From Thermocrinis sp. (GTDB taxonomy: Bacteria; Aquificota; Aquificia; Aquificales; Aquificaceae): 64,000 nt of DNA. The notes beneath the pieces were generated by a model. It saw only the letters and a list, made by a program, of their open reading frames with translations, did not search any database and had not been told where the DNA came from. The stretch covers positions 25,806-89,805 of the forward strand of contig NZ_DAIQAX010000003.1 in NCBI RefSeq assembly GCF_036781485.1. Direction: 5' to 3'. This document shows positions 45,733 to 55,186 of this stretch, in pieces; positions within the stretch are counted from its first letter, which is position 1, and each line of letters begins with the position of its first letter. Made by a program: the position numbers and the translations under genes.

Positions 45733-47169
45733 CTAATAACTCCGAAACATGCTCTCCTCCTCTATATTACCGTTGTAGTTTCTGAGCTTGTATATGTAAA
45801 AATCTTTTATCTTTTCTCCCCTCCAGTATATGGGCAAAACCCTATGCTCTATTATACCACTAAAGCCCTTTAGCACCCTCTGGTCTATGGGAAGGTAGCT
45901 AACGTATATACCGTCCTTTCCTAAGTAATTTTTCATTCCATCCCGCCAAAGGTCATACTGGTTCATCCGCCTTCCTAAGTTTAAGCAATAGGTCCTTGGA
46001 TTTCCCTTCACGTAAAAGGCAAGCTCTGCGGATATCTGATATAAGGGGCTTATAACTATCTCATCCCCTCTGTAAATCTTGCTAACTTCCTTGCCTAAGG
46101 CTTCCCATCCTATACCTACCTTTGCTGGGTCCTTCTGCGGTGGTATAAGCTTGCTCAGTCCCATCCTGTCAAGGATGGGGCTAAAGTGCAGTAGAATAAA
46201 AAGGCAAAAGCTAAGAAGGTATGTGGGATATAAAAACTTGCTTTTGGAGAGGTAGTAACTGGCTATCAAAAAGCCCGAAAAGTAAGCAAAACCAGACCAG
46301 TTTGCTTCTACGGGCTTTTTAATTGACATCGCAAAAAAGAAAAGAAAGATAGGCATAGAAGTTAGGGCCAAAAAGCTCAAAGCTTTGTCCTTCCAGCCGA
46401 AAAGCCAACCTTTAACTATAAAAAAGAAGGGTAATACAGAAACCAAAAGAAGCTGGCCTCCCAAGAACTCTAAAAGGCTGTTTATATTTATCATTGATGA
46501 GTTCTTGGTAGCAAGCGTAGAAACGTGCTTGAAAGAGACAAAGTGGTGCTTGTAATTCCAATAAAGAACGGGCAAACTCATCAAAAATGCCACTGCGAGG
46601 CTAAGGTAAGGCTTTACTTCTTTTAGGACTTGCCTTTTGTAGAAAAATATGTAAAGAAGGGCCAAAGGAAGTAAAAAGACTGCGGAGTATTTGCTCAAAA
46701 AGGCCAATCCTGCAAAAAAGCCAAGTAAGAACCAGTAAATGGTTTTTTCATACTCAAGGGAAAGCCAAAGGGCAATCAAGCTAAGAGACCAAAAGAATAA
46801 AAGTGGTGCATCCGTGGTCATAAGGATGGAGTTTATAGAAAAGCCAACCGATATTTGGGGAAGCGTGGCAGAGATTATAGCTACTCTCTCGTTGAAGAAC
46901 CTTTTAGAAAAAAAGTAGGTAAGAATGGACAACAAAAAGGAAAAAGTTATGGGAACTATCCTGACCGCCAGCTCTGTATGTCCAAGGATGGAAGAGCTAA
47001 GATAGTTTAGGTATGCTACCATGGGAGGTTTGGAGTAATAGCTAAGGTCCAGATGCCTTGACCAATCCCAATATTGGGCTTCCTCCGGCGTCAGGTCAAG
47101 GGGATAATAAAGAACATAAAACACGCGAAAGATCAATAGAACAAAGTTAAACAGAAGAACAAACTTCAT
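45733..47169 (-). CDS. GT39/ArnT-like membrane glycosyltransferase
   Basis: The 478-aa polytopic protein has about ten membrane segments. Its first loop carries the acidic pattern DLTPEEAQYWDWSRHLDL and YYSKPPMVAYLNYL, typical of the PMT/ArnT superfamily that uses polyprenyl-phosphate sugars at the outer face of the inner membrane. Likely acceptors are lipid A or other glycolipids. The ATG overlaps the plsY stop. The substrate is unknown. Confidence 0.82.
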   Translation of the reverse strand: MKFVLLFNFVLLIFRVFYVLYYPLDLTPEEAQYWDWSRHLDLSYYSKPPMVAYLNYLSSSILGHTELAVRIVPITFSFLLSILTYFFSKRFFNERVAIISATLPQISVGFSINSILMTTDAPLLFFWSLSLIALWLSLEYEKTIYWFLLGFFAGLAFLSKYSAVFLLPLALLYIFFYKRQVLKEVKPYLSLAVAFLMSLPVLYWNYKHHFVSFKHVSTLATKNSSMININSLLEFLGGQLLLVSVLPFFFIVKGWLFGWKDKALSFLALTSMPIFLFFFAMSIKKPVEANWSGFAYFSGFLIASYYLSKSKFLYPTYLLSFCLFILLHFSPILDRMGLSKLIPPQKDPAKVGIGWEALGKEVSKIYRGDEIVISPLYQISAELAFYVKGNPRTYCLNLGRRMNQYDLWRDGMKNYLGKDGIYVSYLPIDQRVLKGFSGIIEHRVLPIYWRGEKIKDFYIYKLRNYNGNIEEESMFRSY

Positions 47170-47747
47170 CTCCTAAAGCCAAGCTCTGTGCCCTCTAAAA
47201 GCCTTTTTATGTTATCCCGGTGCTTGTATAGGATTAGCAGGGTTATAAAAGAAACCATCAAAATAAGCTTAAAGTTCAGCATTATCAATGAAAGGATAAA
47301 GGCAAAGCCTGTAGCACCTAAGGAGGCCAGGGAGACGTATCCTTTTAACTTAAACAACAAAAGCCAAACCAAGAGGGAAAATAAAGCTATGGTTGGTGAG
47401 ATAGCGAGCAGTACACCGAAGGCAGTGGCCACACCCTTGCCTCCCCTGAAGTTGTGGAAAAAGGGATACAGATGTCCAAGGAAAGCAGCCAAGCCCACAA
47501 AGACGGTAGTCCAGCTTTCAAGACCAAAGTAAATCCTGGACAGGACCACCGGAAAAAGCCCTTTTAGAAAGTCAAGAAAGAACACGAGCACGCCGTATTT
47601 CTTCCCTAAGGCCCTACTTACGTTTGTAGCACCTACGTTTCCGCTACCTACGGACCTAAGGTCTATGCCCTTTTTCCTTGCTATAAGCTCTCCAAAAAGG
47701 ACCGACCCAAGCAGATAAGCAAACAGTATAAGCAGTACGCTATCCAT
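47166..47747 (-). CDS. plsY: Acyl-phosphate:glycerol-3-phosphate acyltransferase
   Basis: The 193-aa membrane protein has the three PlsY motifs: GSVLFGELIARKKGIDLRSV, SGNVGATNVSRALGKK, and FHNFRGGKGVATAFGV. It starts phospholipid synthesis from acyl-phosphate. It lies between ogg and the glycosyltransferase gene, overlapping the latter by four bases. Confidence 0.95.
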   Translation of the reverse strand: MDSVLLILFAYLLGSVLFGELIARKKGIDLRSVGSGNVGATNVSRALGKKYGVLVFFLDFLKGLFPVVLSRIYFGLESWTTVFVGLAAFLGHLYPFFHNFRGGKGVATAFGVLLAISPTIALFSLLVWLLLFKLKGYVSLASLGATGFAFILSLIMLNFKLILMVSFITLLILYKHRDNIKRLLEGTELGFRR

Positions 47748-47755
47748 CGCTTTTA

Positions 47756-48430
47756 TTACTTTAACACCTTTCTGGTTTTCAAGTAGAATATGTAAAGGTC
47801 AAGCTCTGCCATGCTAACACCCAACTTCTCCCCTACTTCCTTCAATGCCTTTTCCGCCTGAAGGTATATCTTTCTGGTCATAGTTTTGTAGTCTGGGATC
47901 AGTCCTTTTTCCTTCAAAAACCTAAATATGTGCCTATCCACTATGGACAGGTTATCGTAGCCTATGTTTCTTAGAAAATGGGAAGCTTCTTTCATCCCAA
48001 AACCTTCCACTTTGTACTTTGAACAAGTATCGCTTAGCAGGTCTCTAAGGTTAGAAGGGTCCCCACCGCCCTTTAAAAGCTCCAAGGTTTTGTCAAAGTT
48101 ATCCCTTGCCTTTACTATCCTTTCTGCCCTCTGTCTTGCAAAGCGGTGTCCTATGGAAGAGAGCGCCTCTGTTAGCTCCTCTAAACTCATCTTTTTAAAG
48201 CCTTCCATGCCTATCTGTTTTTGAGCTTTTATGCCAAGAACTGCTGAGGAGTTGGCGGTTAGTATGCAAAAGCAAAGCTCCGAAAAAAGGTCCGCCTCGT
48301 ACTGTACATCCAAAAAGGGCCTAAAGTCAAAGGTGGTTTTCCCAGAATCTCCAAGCTTCTTAAACTCCTCCAATCGCCTTTTTACAAAAGGCTCTACCTC
48401 TTTTTTTGCCAAAAGGATCTCTTCAAACAT
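47756..48430 (-). CDS. ogg: N-glycosylase/DNA lyase (Ogg2-type)
   Basis: The 224-aa helix-hairpin-helix glycosylase has SIGHRFARQRAERIVKARDN, the catalytic Lys in GFGMKEASHFLRNIGY and the catalytic Asp in LSIVDRHIFRFLKE. The short form lacking the N-terminal domain is the archaeal/thermophile Ogg2 type that excises 8-oxoguanine. It overlaps the recN end by eight bases, a DNA-repair pair. Confidence 0.9.
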   Translation of the reverse strand: MFEEILLAKKEVEPFVKRRLEEFKKLGDSGKTTFDFRPFLDVQYEADLFSELCFCILTANSSAVLGIKAQKQIGMEGFKKMSLEELTEALSSIGHRFARQRAERIVKARDNFDKTLELLKGGGDPSNLRDLLSDTCSKYKVEGFGMKEASHFLRNIGYDNLSIVDRHIFRFLKEKGLIPDYKTMTRKIYLQAEKALKEVGEKLGVSMAELDLYIFYLKTRKVLK

Positions 48431-49946
48431 TGCTAACCTCTCTGATTAACTCCATGGCTCCATTTATAGTTTGGCTGTTTACAATACCCATTAGCCTTGC
48501 AATTTCCTCCAGTCTATCCTCTTTTAATTCTTCTATAAAGACCCTGCTCCCTTCTCTATAGGTTTTAAAGTGCTTATCTGCAGCTGAAGCTAAGGCGGGA
48601 GAGTGGGTTATGACAATGACTTGCATCTTGGAGGAGAGTCTTTTTAGGAACTTGGCCACTTTTACAGAGGTCTGCCCACTTACTCCCACGTCTATCTCAT
48701 CCAACAGGTAAGTTTCTGCCACTGGCGATAGTAAAAAGAGGCTTAAGGCTATTCTTGATATCTCACCCCCAGAGGCTACCTGTGCTAAGTCCCTAAGCTC
48801 TCCACCGTAAGAAGAAAAGACGAACCTTATGTCTTCATGTCCAAACCTACCCTCCTGCTTTTCAAAGAACACATCAAAGAGCGCTCCCTCCAACCCCAAG
48901 TCTTTCAGGTGTCCCAATACAAGATTTACAAATCTTTCTTTACCCTGCCTCCTTTTCGTGCTCAGCTCTTCTCCCAAGGATCTCAGTTCACGATGTAAGC
49001 TTTCCCTCAGACTTTGCAAGCTCTCCAGATCTGTTTCAATACTTCTTAGTCTTTCCAACTCTTCTCTGAGCTCCTGGGCAATCTTGAGAACCTCGCCGTA
49101 TTTCCTACCATATTTTCTTTCCAACCTCTGGACTAAGAATATCCTCTCGTTGAGTTGGTTTATGTAATCTGGGTCTATGTTTTCGTATATATCCAAAAGG
49201 CGTCTTCTTACGTTAAATAGCTCCTCCTGCATTCTAAGAACACCCTGTTTTTCCTGTTCTAAACCAAGTTCTCCAAGCAATTTTGCAAGGTTTTTAACGG
49301 ATGGTATAAGCAAACTGTCTATTTGAGCTACGCCTTCTGAAGAAAGTTTATTTTTCTTCTCCACTTCTGCGTACCTTTCTACGGTTTTGTAGGCATCAAT
49401 ATACTCTTCTTCAGACCATCCAACCTTCTCAATCTCTTTTAGCTCTTCTTCTATTACCCTAATTTTTATTTCTCTTTCTAAGCCCAAAAGGTAGTCTATC
49501 TTTTTGCTTACCTCCTCCAACTTTTGGTATAGCTCCTCAAAGCTCTTTCTCGTAGAGTAGCATCCTACTGTTTTGTCAAACACATCCCTTTGAAAGTCCT
49601 TCCTCAGTATCTTTAGCCTATCGTCTTGCCCTTGAAAGATTAGGGCTTTGGAGATAATCTCTTTGACTGTTTTCTGCGTGCTTCCTATTCCGTTCAGATA
49701 AAACCTGCTTCTGCGATTCTTTATCTCCCTTCTTATTACATACTCCTCACCGTCTATGGATAGTTCCAGCTCTACCGCAGTTCCTTCTGGATAATCCCCC
49801 TGCTGTCCTAAAAGGAACAGGAGGGTGGATACTGTCATAGACTTGCCCGTTCCCGTCTCTCCAGTTATCACGTTAAGGCCCGGGTCAAAGTTTAGCTCCT
49901 GCTCCTCTATGAGAAAAAACTTCTCTATGCTGAGCCTGATTAACAT
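48423..49946 (-). CDS. recN: DNA repair protein RecN
   Basis: The SMC-like ATPase of about 507 aa has Walker A in LNVITGETGTGKSMTVS near residues 26-42, long coiled coils, and the signature QVASGGEISRIALSLFLLSP followed by TYLLDEIDVGVSGQTS. I place the start at ATG 49946 (MLIRLSIEKFFLIEEQEL), because the longer frame to 50048 adds 34 residues unlike the family and runs into hpt. Confidence 0.92.
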   Translation of the reverse strand: MLIRLSIEKFFLIEEQELNFDPGLNVITGETGTGKSMTVSTLLFLLGQQGDYPEGTAVELELSIDGEEYVIRREIKNRRSRFYLNGIGSTQKTVKEIISKALIFQGQDDRLKILRKDFQRDVFDKTVGCYSTRKSFEELYQKLEEVSKKIDYLLGLEREIKIRVIEEELKEIEKVGWSEEEYIDAYKTVERYAEVEKKNKLSSEGVAQIDSLLIPSVKNLAKLLGELGLEQEKQGVLRMQEELFNVRRRLLDIYENIDPDYINQLNERIFLVQRLERKYGRKYGEVLKIAQELREELERLRSIETDLESLQSLRESLHRELRSLGEELSTKRRQGKERFVNLVLGHLKDLGLEGALFDVFFEKQEGRFGHEDIRFVFSSYGGELRDLAQVASGGEISRIALSLFLLSPVAETYLLDEIDVGVSGQTSVKVAKFLKRLSSKMQVIVITHSPALASAADKHFKTYREGSRVFIEELKEDRLEEIARLMGIVNSQTINGAMELIREVSNV

Positions 49947-49967
49947 CAGAATGATAAAATTAAACCC

Positions 49968-50492
49968 ATGCACATAAAAGGAAAGCCTATTAGCCTGGTC
50001 ATACCAGAGGAGAAGATAAAAGAGAGAGTGAGAGCTTTGGCAAAGCAAATAGAAGAGGATATGGGACAGGGCTTTATTGTAGTGTCTTTGCTGAAAGGCT
50101 CTTTTGTTTTTACCGCAGACCTTATAAGGGAATTTTCCGTTCCCGTAAAAGTGGATTTCATGTGGGTGTCAAGCTACAGCTCTTCGCAAGAGTCTTCTGG
50201 AAGCGTGAGGATAATTCAGGACATTACCATGGACATACAGGGGGAAAAGGTCTTATTAGTGGATGATATACTTGACACTGGCTGGACCCTAAAGGAAGTA
50301 GTGGAGTTTGTAAAAAGGAAAAACCCATCCGTGCTAAAGGTGTGCGTGCTGTTAGACAAAAAGGAAAGAAGAAGGGTAAATATTAAGATAGATTACGTAG
50401 GTTTTGAAGTTCCAAACAAATTCTTGGTAGGCTATGGTTTAGATTGGGATGAAGAAGGAAGAGGTTTGAGGAGTTTGTATGCGGTGGATTAA
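49968..50492 (+). CDS. hpt: Hypoxanthine phosphoribosyltransferase
   Basis: The 174-aa type I PRTase has the PRPP loop KVLLVDDILDTGWTLKEV, FIVVSLLKGSFVFTADL, and the C-terminal FLVGYGLDWDEEGRGLRSLY. It salvages hypoxanthine or guanine. It is divergent from recN with 21 bases between starts and overlaps the fliJ-like gene by 14 bases. Confidence 0.93.
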   Translation: MHIKGKPISLVIPEEKIKERVRALAKQIEEDMGQGFIVVSLLKGSFVFTADLIREFSVPVKVDFMWVSSYSSSQESSGSVRIIQDITMDIQGEKVLLVDDILDTGWTLKEVVEFVKRKNPSVLKVCVLLDKKERRRVNIKIDYVGFEVPNKFLVGYGLDWDEEGRGLRSLYAVD

Positions 50493-50877
50493 AGGTATCC
50501 TCAAAGTCGAAGACTGGGAGAAAAAAAGGAAGGCAAAAGAAATAGAGGAGATTGACAGGCAGATCAGTGCCCTTGAAGCTGAGATCAAAGCCATTGAGAT
50601 AAAGATGGATGAGTTGAACCAGAGTATAAAAGCTGATTTTTCCTTTGAAAGGCTTGTAGAGTTTAGGAGTCTGTTGGAGAGAAGGAAGAATTTGGAGAAA
50701 GATTTGACCATACTCAATCAGCAAAAAGCTCGCAAGCAAGAAGAGTTAAAATCTATATATAGAGAAATAAAGGGCGTGGAGGTGGTAAAGCATAGGTTAA
50801 AATATGAATTGCGGCGAAAAGAAAGCTCTGTTGAGATGCTTAGATCAAAATTCTTCCATCTGATAAAAAATTCCTAA
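50479..50877 (+). CDS. FliJ-like coiled-coil protein
   Basis: The 132-aa protein is almost wholly a coiled coil, starting with LKVEDWEKKRKAKEIEEIDR. Size, charge and heptad pattern resemble the flagellar export chaperone FliJ, which contacts the FliI ATPase. Sequence alone does not prove it, but the next gene encodes a MotE-like flagellar protein, a common partner. The start lies inside hpt with no spacer. Confidence 0.6.
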   Translation: MRWIKGILKVEDWEKKRKAKEIEEIDRQISALEAEIKAIEIKMDELNQSIKADFSFERLVEFRSLLERRKNLEKDLTILNQQKARKQEELKSIYREIKGVEVVKHRLKYELRRKESSVEMLRSKFFHLIKNS

Positions 50878-51296
50878 TCTTTCTACTTTTAATTCCTACT
50901 CTTACAGTTGGGCAGAGTGCGATCCAGAAAAAGATAAAAGAACGAAAAGAAAGCAAAGTGGAGAATGAGTTAAAGCTGGTGACAAAAGAGTTGGAGGAGA
51001 AGTTGAGGAAATTAGAGCAGGAAAGAAAGAAACTGGAGGAGCTAAGGCAAGTTGAACCTAAGAAGGAAGAAATGCCTCCAGATTTTCAAAAGTTGGTGGC
51101 CATATTCAACAGGGCGGATTCCGATGAGGCTGGAGCTATAATGAACAACATGAACCCCAATTTGGCCGCCGAGATCCTTCTAAGACTGAGGGAACAACAG
51201 GCTGCCGCCATACTTTCTGCTATGGACCCTCAAAAAGCTGCGGAAGTATCCCAAATAATGGCGAGGAAAAAAGGAGAAATAAAAAAAGCCCCGTAA
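50850..51296 (+). CDS. MotE-like flagellar protein (start probably non-canonical)
   Basis: From GTG 50958 the frame gives 112 aa with a coiled coil (LVTKELEEKLRKLEQERKKL) and a C-terminal MgtE-N/MotE-like domain (FNRADSDEAGAIMNNMNPNL, AAILSAMDPQKAAEVSQIM). The same frame is open upstream to a TAG at 50841 and encodes a clear signal or anchor sequence, DKKFLIFLLLIPTLTVGQSA, without any ATG, GTG or TTG. MotE proteins act in the periplasm, so the true start is probably upstream, for example ATT 50850. The stop lies in the loop of a strong terminator. Confidence 0.65.
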   Translation: MLPSDKKFLIFLLLIPTLTVGQSAIQKKIKERKESKVENELKLVTKELEEKLRKLEQERKKLEELRQVEPKKEEMPPDFQKLVAIFNRADSDEAGAIMNNMNPNLAAEILLRLREQQAAAILSAMDPQKAAEVSQIMARKKGEIKKAP

Positions 51297-51311
51297 AGGG
51301 GCTTTGTTTTT

Positions 51312-51313
<2 letters not shown>
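51285..51313. terminator. Bidirectional rho-independent terminator
   Basis: AAAGCCCC (51285-51292) pairs perfectly with GGGGCTTT (51298-51305) over loop GTAAA. It is followed by a T run at 51307-51313 on plus and preceded by seven A on the same strand, which become T on minus. It serves both the motE-like gene and groEL, and contains or touches both stops. Confidence 0.92.
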
Positions 51314-52952
<1,639 letters not shown>

Positions 52953-52975
52953 GGTTTCACCTCCTTAAAGGGTTT

Positions 52976-53269
52976 TTATTCAATAATGGCGAGGACTTCG
53001 TCCTCAGACATGATTAAATATTTTTCTCCGTCCAGCTCCACTTCTGTGCCTGCATACTTGTTAAAGATTACCTTGTCTCCCACCTTTACTTTTGGAGAAA
53101 CTATTTGACCGTTGTTCAAAAGCTTACCCTCTCCCACTGCCACCACTTCACCGATCTGTGGCTTTTCTTTAGCGGTATCTGGGATTATTATCCCAGAGGC
53201 AGTCCTCTGCTCTTGTTCTTCCTGACGCTTAACCACTATTTTGTCATATAGTGGTCTTAACTTAGCCAT
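52976..53269 (-). CDS. groES: Co-chaperonin GroES
   Basis: The protein of about 97 aa matches Gro[22 protein letters not shown] (mobile loop region with [13 protein letters not shown]) and [20 protein letters not shown]. The start is ATG 53269, preceded by AAGGAGGTG; an in-frame GTG three codons earlier overlaps that site. It is the first gene of the groES-groEL operon. Confidence 0.96.
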   Translation of the reverse strand: MAKLRPLYDKIVVKRQEEQEQRTASGIIIPDTAKEKPQIGEVVAVGEGKLLNNGQIVSPKVKVGDKVIFNKYAGTEVELDGEKYLIMSEDEVLAIIE

Positions 53270-53304
53270 GCCTACCACCTCCTTCTGAAGTTTTTCTTAA
53301 AAAT

Positions 53305-53333
53305 ATTATATTAACAATCCACCTTTTTGTCAA
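53305..53333 (-). promoter_or_regulatory. groESL promoter, perfect sigma-70 consensus
   Basis: The minus strand reads TTGACA (53333-53328), a 17-base spacer and TATAAT (53310-53305), matching the housekeeping consensus at every position. The start site would be about 30 bases before the groES ATG. No CIRCE element (TTAGCACTC-N9-GAGTGCTAA) is present. Confidence 0.9.
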
Positions 53334-53380
53334 GAGGTATTGCTAAAAAATTTAGTATAAATCACTCATATTTTATGCTA

Positions 53381-53411
53381 TTGATACATATAGCTTAAAA
53401 AGTGTTATACT
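53381..53411 (+). promoter_or_regulatory. Candidate promoter for pgsA
   Basis: TTGATA (53381-53386) and TTATAC/TATACT (53405-53411) are 18 or 19 bases apart, ending 14 bases before the pgsA ATG. It faces away from the groES promoter in a 155-base intergenic region. Confidence 0.5.
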
Positions 53412-53424
53412 TTTAATCCCAATT

Positions 53425-53913
53425 ATGGCCAACTATATAACCTTTTTCAGATTCCTCCTTACCTTCCTGGCGGTTTATGCAGTCCTAAATGAGTATAGCA
53501 CATTAGCCTTACTTACCATTTTGATAGGGGCGGTGAGCGACTGGCTGGATGGGGGTATTGCCAGAAGAAGGAAAGAGGTTAATAGGTTGGGTGTCTTATT
53601 AGATCCTTTCGTGGATAAGGTCTTTGTTCTGTCTTGTCTTTCTGCCTACTTATACCTTCAGGAAGTTTCTCCATACGCCTTTGTGCTTTTGCTCATAAGA
53701 GAGCTATACATATCCTTTTTGAGGAGTCTTTCTGTGGAAAAGGGCTACTCCATGCCCGCTTCGTATGTTGGCAAGTCCAAAACAGCCGTTGAGTTTATAA
53801 CTTTGATCCTACTTGCACTATCAAACCCGATAAGCCAGTCTTTCCTTTGGCTTGCAGTATTCCTTGCCTACGTTTCCGCCTTAGACTATACCCTTAGGTT
53901 CCTTAGACTCTGA
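53425..53913 (+). CDS. pgsA: CDP-alcohol phosphatidyltransferase (PgsA-like)
   Basis: The 162-aa membrane enzyme has the family motif DWLDGGIARRRKEVNRLGVL followed by LDPFVDKV, the Mg-binding Asp pattern. It probably makes phosphatidylglycerol phosphate from CDP-diacylglycerol. It has about four or five membrane segments. It is convergent with the small gene on the other strand, overlapping by 33 bases. Another alcohol acceptor is possible. Confidence 0.85.
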   Translation: MANYITFFRFLLTFLAVYAVLNEYSTLALLTILIGAVSDWLDGGIARRRKEVNRLGVLLDPFVDKVFVLSCLSAYLYLQEVSPYAFVLLLIRELYISFLRSLSVEKGYSMPASYVGKSKTAVEFITLILLALSNPISQSFLWLAVFLAYVSALDYTLRFLRL

Positions 53914-54060
53914 TTCCTTTATCTCTATCAGCACGTGGGCTTTATTTATCACCGGAGACTTCTCCTCTTTTCCACAGACAGCTACCACCAAACCCCTTTT
54001 TATAAGCCTGTTCTCCAATTTTTCTGCTACTTTTCTATCTTTTACTGTTATTTTCCTCAT
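53881..54060 (-). CDS. Small basic protein of unknown function
   Basis: This protein of about 59 aa (MRKITVKDRKVAEKLENRLI, then GLVVAVCGKEEKSPVIN) is not recognised. GGGAGGT seven bases before ATG 54060 marks the start. It follows the glycosyltransferase gene on the same strand. It has one Cys and no membrane segment. Confidence 0.6.
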   Translation of the reverse strand: MRKITVKDRKVAEKLENRLIKRGLVVAVCGKEEKSPVINKAHVLIEIKESESKEPKGIV

Positions 54061-54064
54061 AGCT

Positions 54065-55186
54065 TTACCTCCCAACGCTTAATATTAAACCTTCACTTTC
54101 GTATGCCTTTGAAAGGGACTTAAAGGTTATTTCCCAACTAAAGCTCTCCTTAACCTTTTTGTGCAAGTAGTCCCTAAGGTAGTTATTGTGCCTTATGAGC
54201 TCGGATGCTTTATAAACACTCTCTGCTAAGCTGTCCACGTCTCCATTAGGTGCAAGGGTCTCTTTCATTATTTGGGTCTCCAAGTCTAAGTCAAAGGCGC
54301 AGACGGGTAATCCGCTTGACTGAGCTTCCAGAAAGGCTAAACCAAAGGTCTCAAACATGCTTGCGCTTACGAATATATCTCCGCTTGCATAGACCTTAGC
54401 CAACTGCTCTTTGGAGTTTATGTATGGCATGTAAGTCAGGTTTGAAAGTTTTCTCTGATGTGCTTTCACGAGGAATTCCAGAGGACCTTTGCCTACTATT
54501 AGCATGTGAAACATGGATGGGTCCAAACCTTTCAGTAATTTTATAAGTGTGTTTATGCCTTTTTCTGGACTAAGCCTTCCCACGTATAGGAGTAAAAGCT
54601 TATTATCTTGAATGCCAAAGGAGTGTCTAAACTGATCATCCCTTTTGCTCGGGTGGAAGGTCTGAGTATCCACACCTAAGGGCACGTAATGGACGTTTTC
54701 TAAACCAAAGCTTTCTAATTCCCTCTTGTATTTTAAGGAAGGCACGAGTATGAACTCTGCAACCCTTAGGCACTTATCTACAATCAATTTAAAGAGACCC
54801 TCCCATAGCTTTCTTGGAGCTGGAAGAAGAGAAAGCTCTCTTTTTGCATCCGCGTGATAGAACACGCTTATGGGTATTCCTTTTTTCTTAAAAAATGGTA
54901 TGGGAAGGTAGGTCCCAGAAAACTCCAAAAGGTCTGGCTTTTCCAGTCTTATCACCTCTTCTATATTTTCCAAACTCCTAAAAAACCTGTATCCACCAAT
55001 TAGAGGAAAAGAAGGAAGCTCGTAGAAAGTTGTTCTTTTCACTTGATACTTTTTATAGGCCTTGCCTGGTATAACTACCACGTGTTCCCATTCCTTTTCA
55101 AAGATCCACTCTACCTTTTTGTCTATGTATGTCCTTATGCCCCCACTGTAGCTGTGATAATAGGGAGTAATATCCATTATCTTCAT
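54065..55186 (-). CDS. GT4-family glycosyltransferase
   Basis: The 373-aa protein has the GT-B fold: N-terminal ITPYYHSYSGGIRTYIDKKV, then LLYVGRLSPEKGINTLIKLL and the E-x7-E sugar-nucleotide site in SASMFETFGLAFLEAQSSGL. It probably glycosylates a lipid or surface glycan. It overlaps the PHP-glycosyltransferase fusion gene by four bases. Confidence 0.88.
   Translation of the reverse strand: MKIMDITPYYHSYSGGIRTYIDKKVEWIFEKEWEHVVVIPGKAYKKYQVKRTTFYELPSFPLIGGYRFFRSLENIEEVIRLEKPDLLEFSGTYLPIPFFKKKGIPISVFYHADAKRELSLLPAPRKLWEGLFKLIVDKCLRVAEFILVPSLKYKRELESFGLENVHYVPLGVDTQTFHPSKRDDQFRHSFGIQDNKLLLLYVGRLSPEKGINTLIKLLKGLDPSMFHMLIVGKGPLEFLVKAHQRKLSNLTYMPYINSKEQLAKVYASGDIFVSASMFETFGLAFLEAQSSGLPVCAFDLDLETQIMKETLAPNGDVDSLAESVYKASELIRHNNYLRDYLHKKVKESFSWEITFKSLSKAYESEGLILSVGR

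Noticed and set aside
53335..53360. TTAGCAATAC-like stretch upstream of groES as a CIRCE element
   Set aside because: Only half resembles TTAGCACTC and the matching inverted arm at 9 bases is missing.
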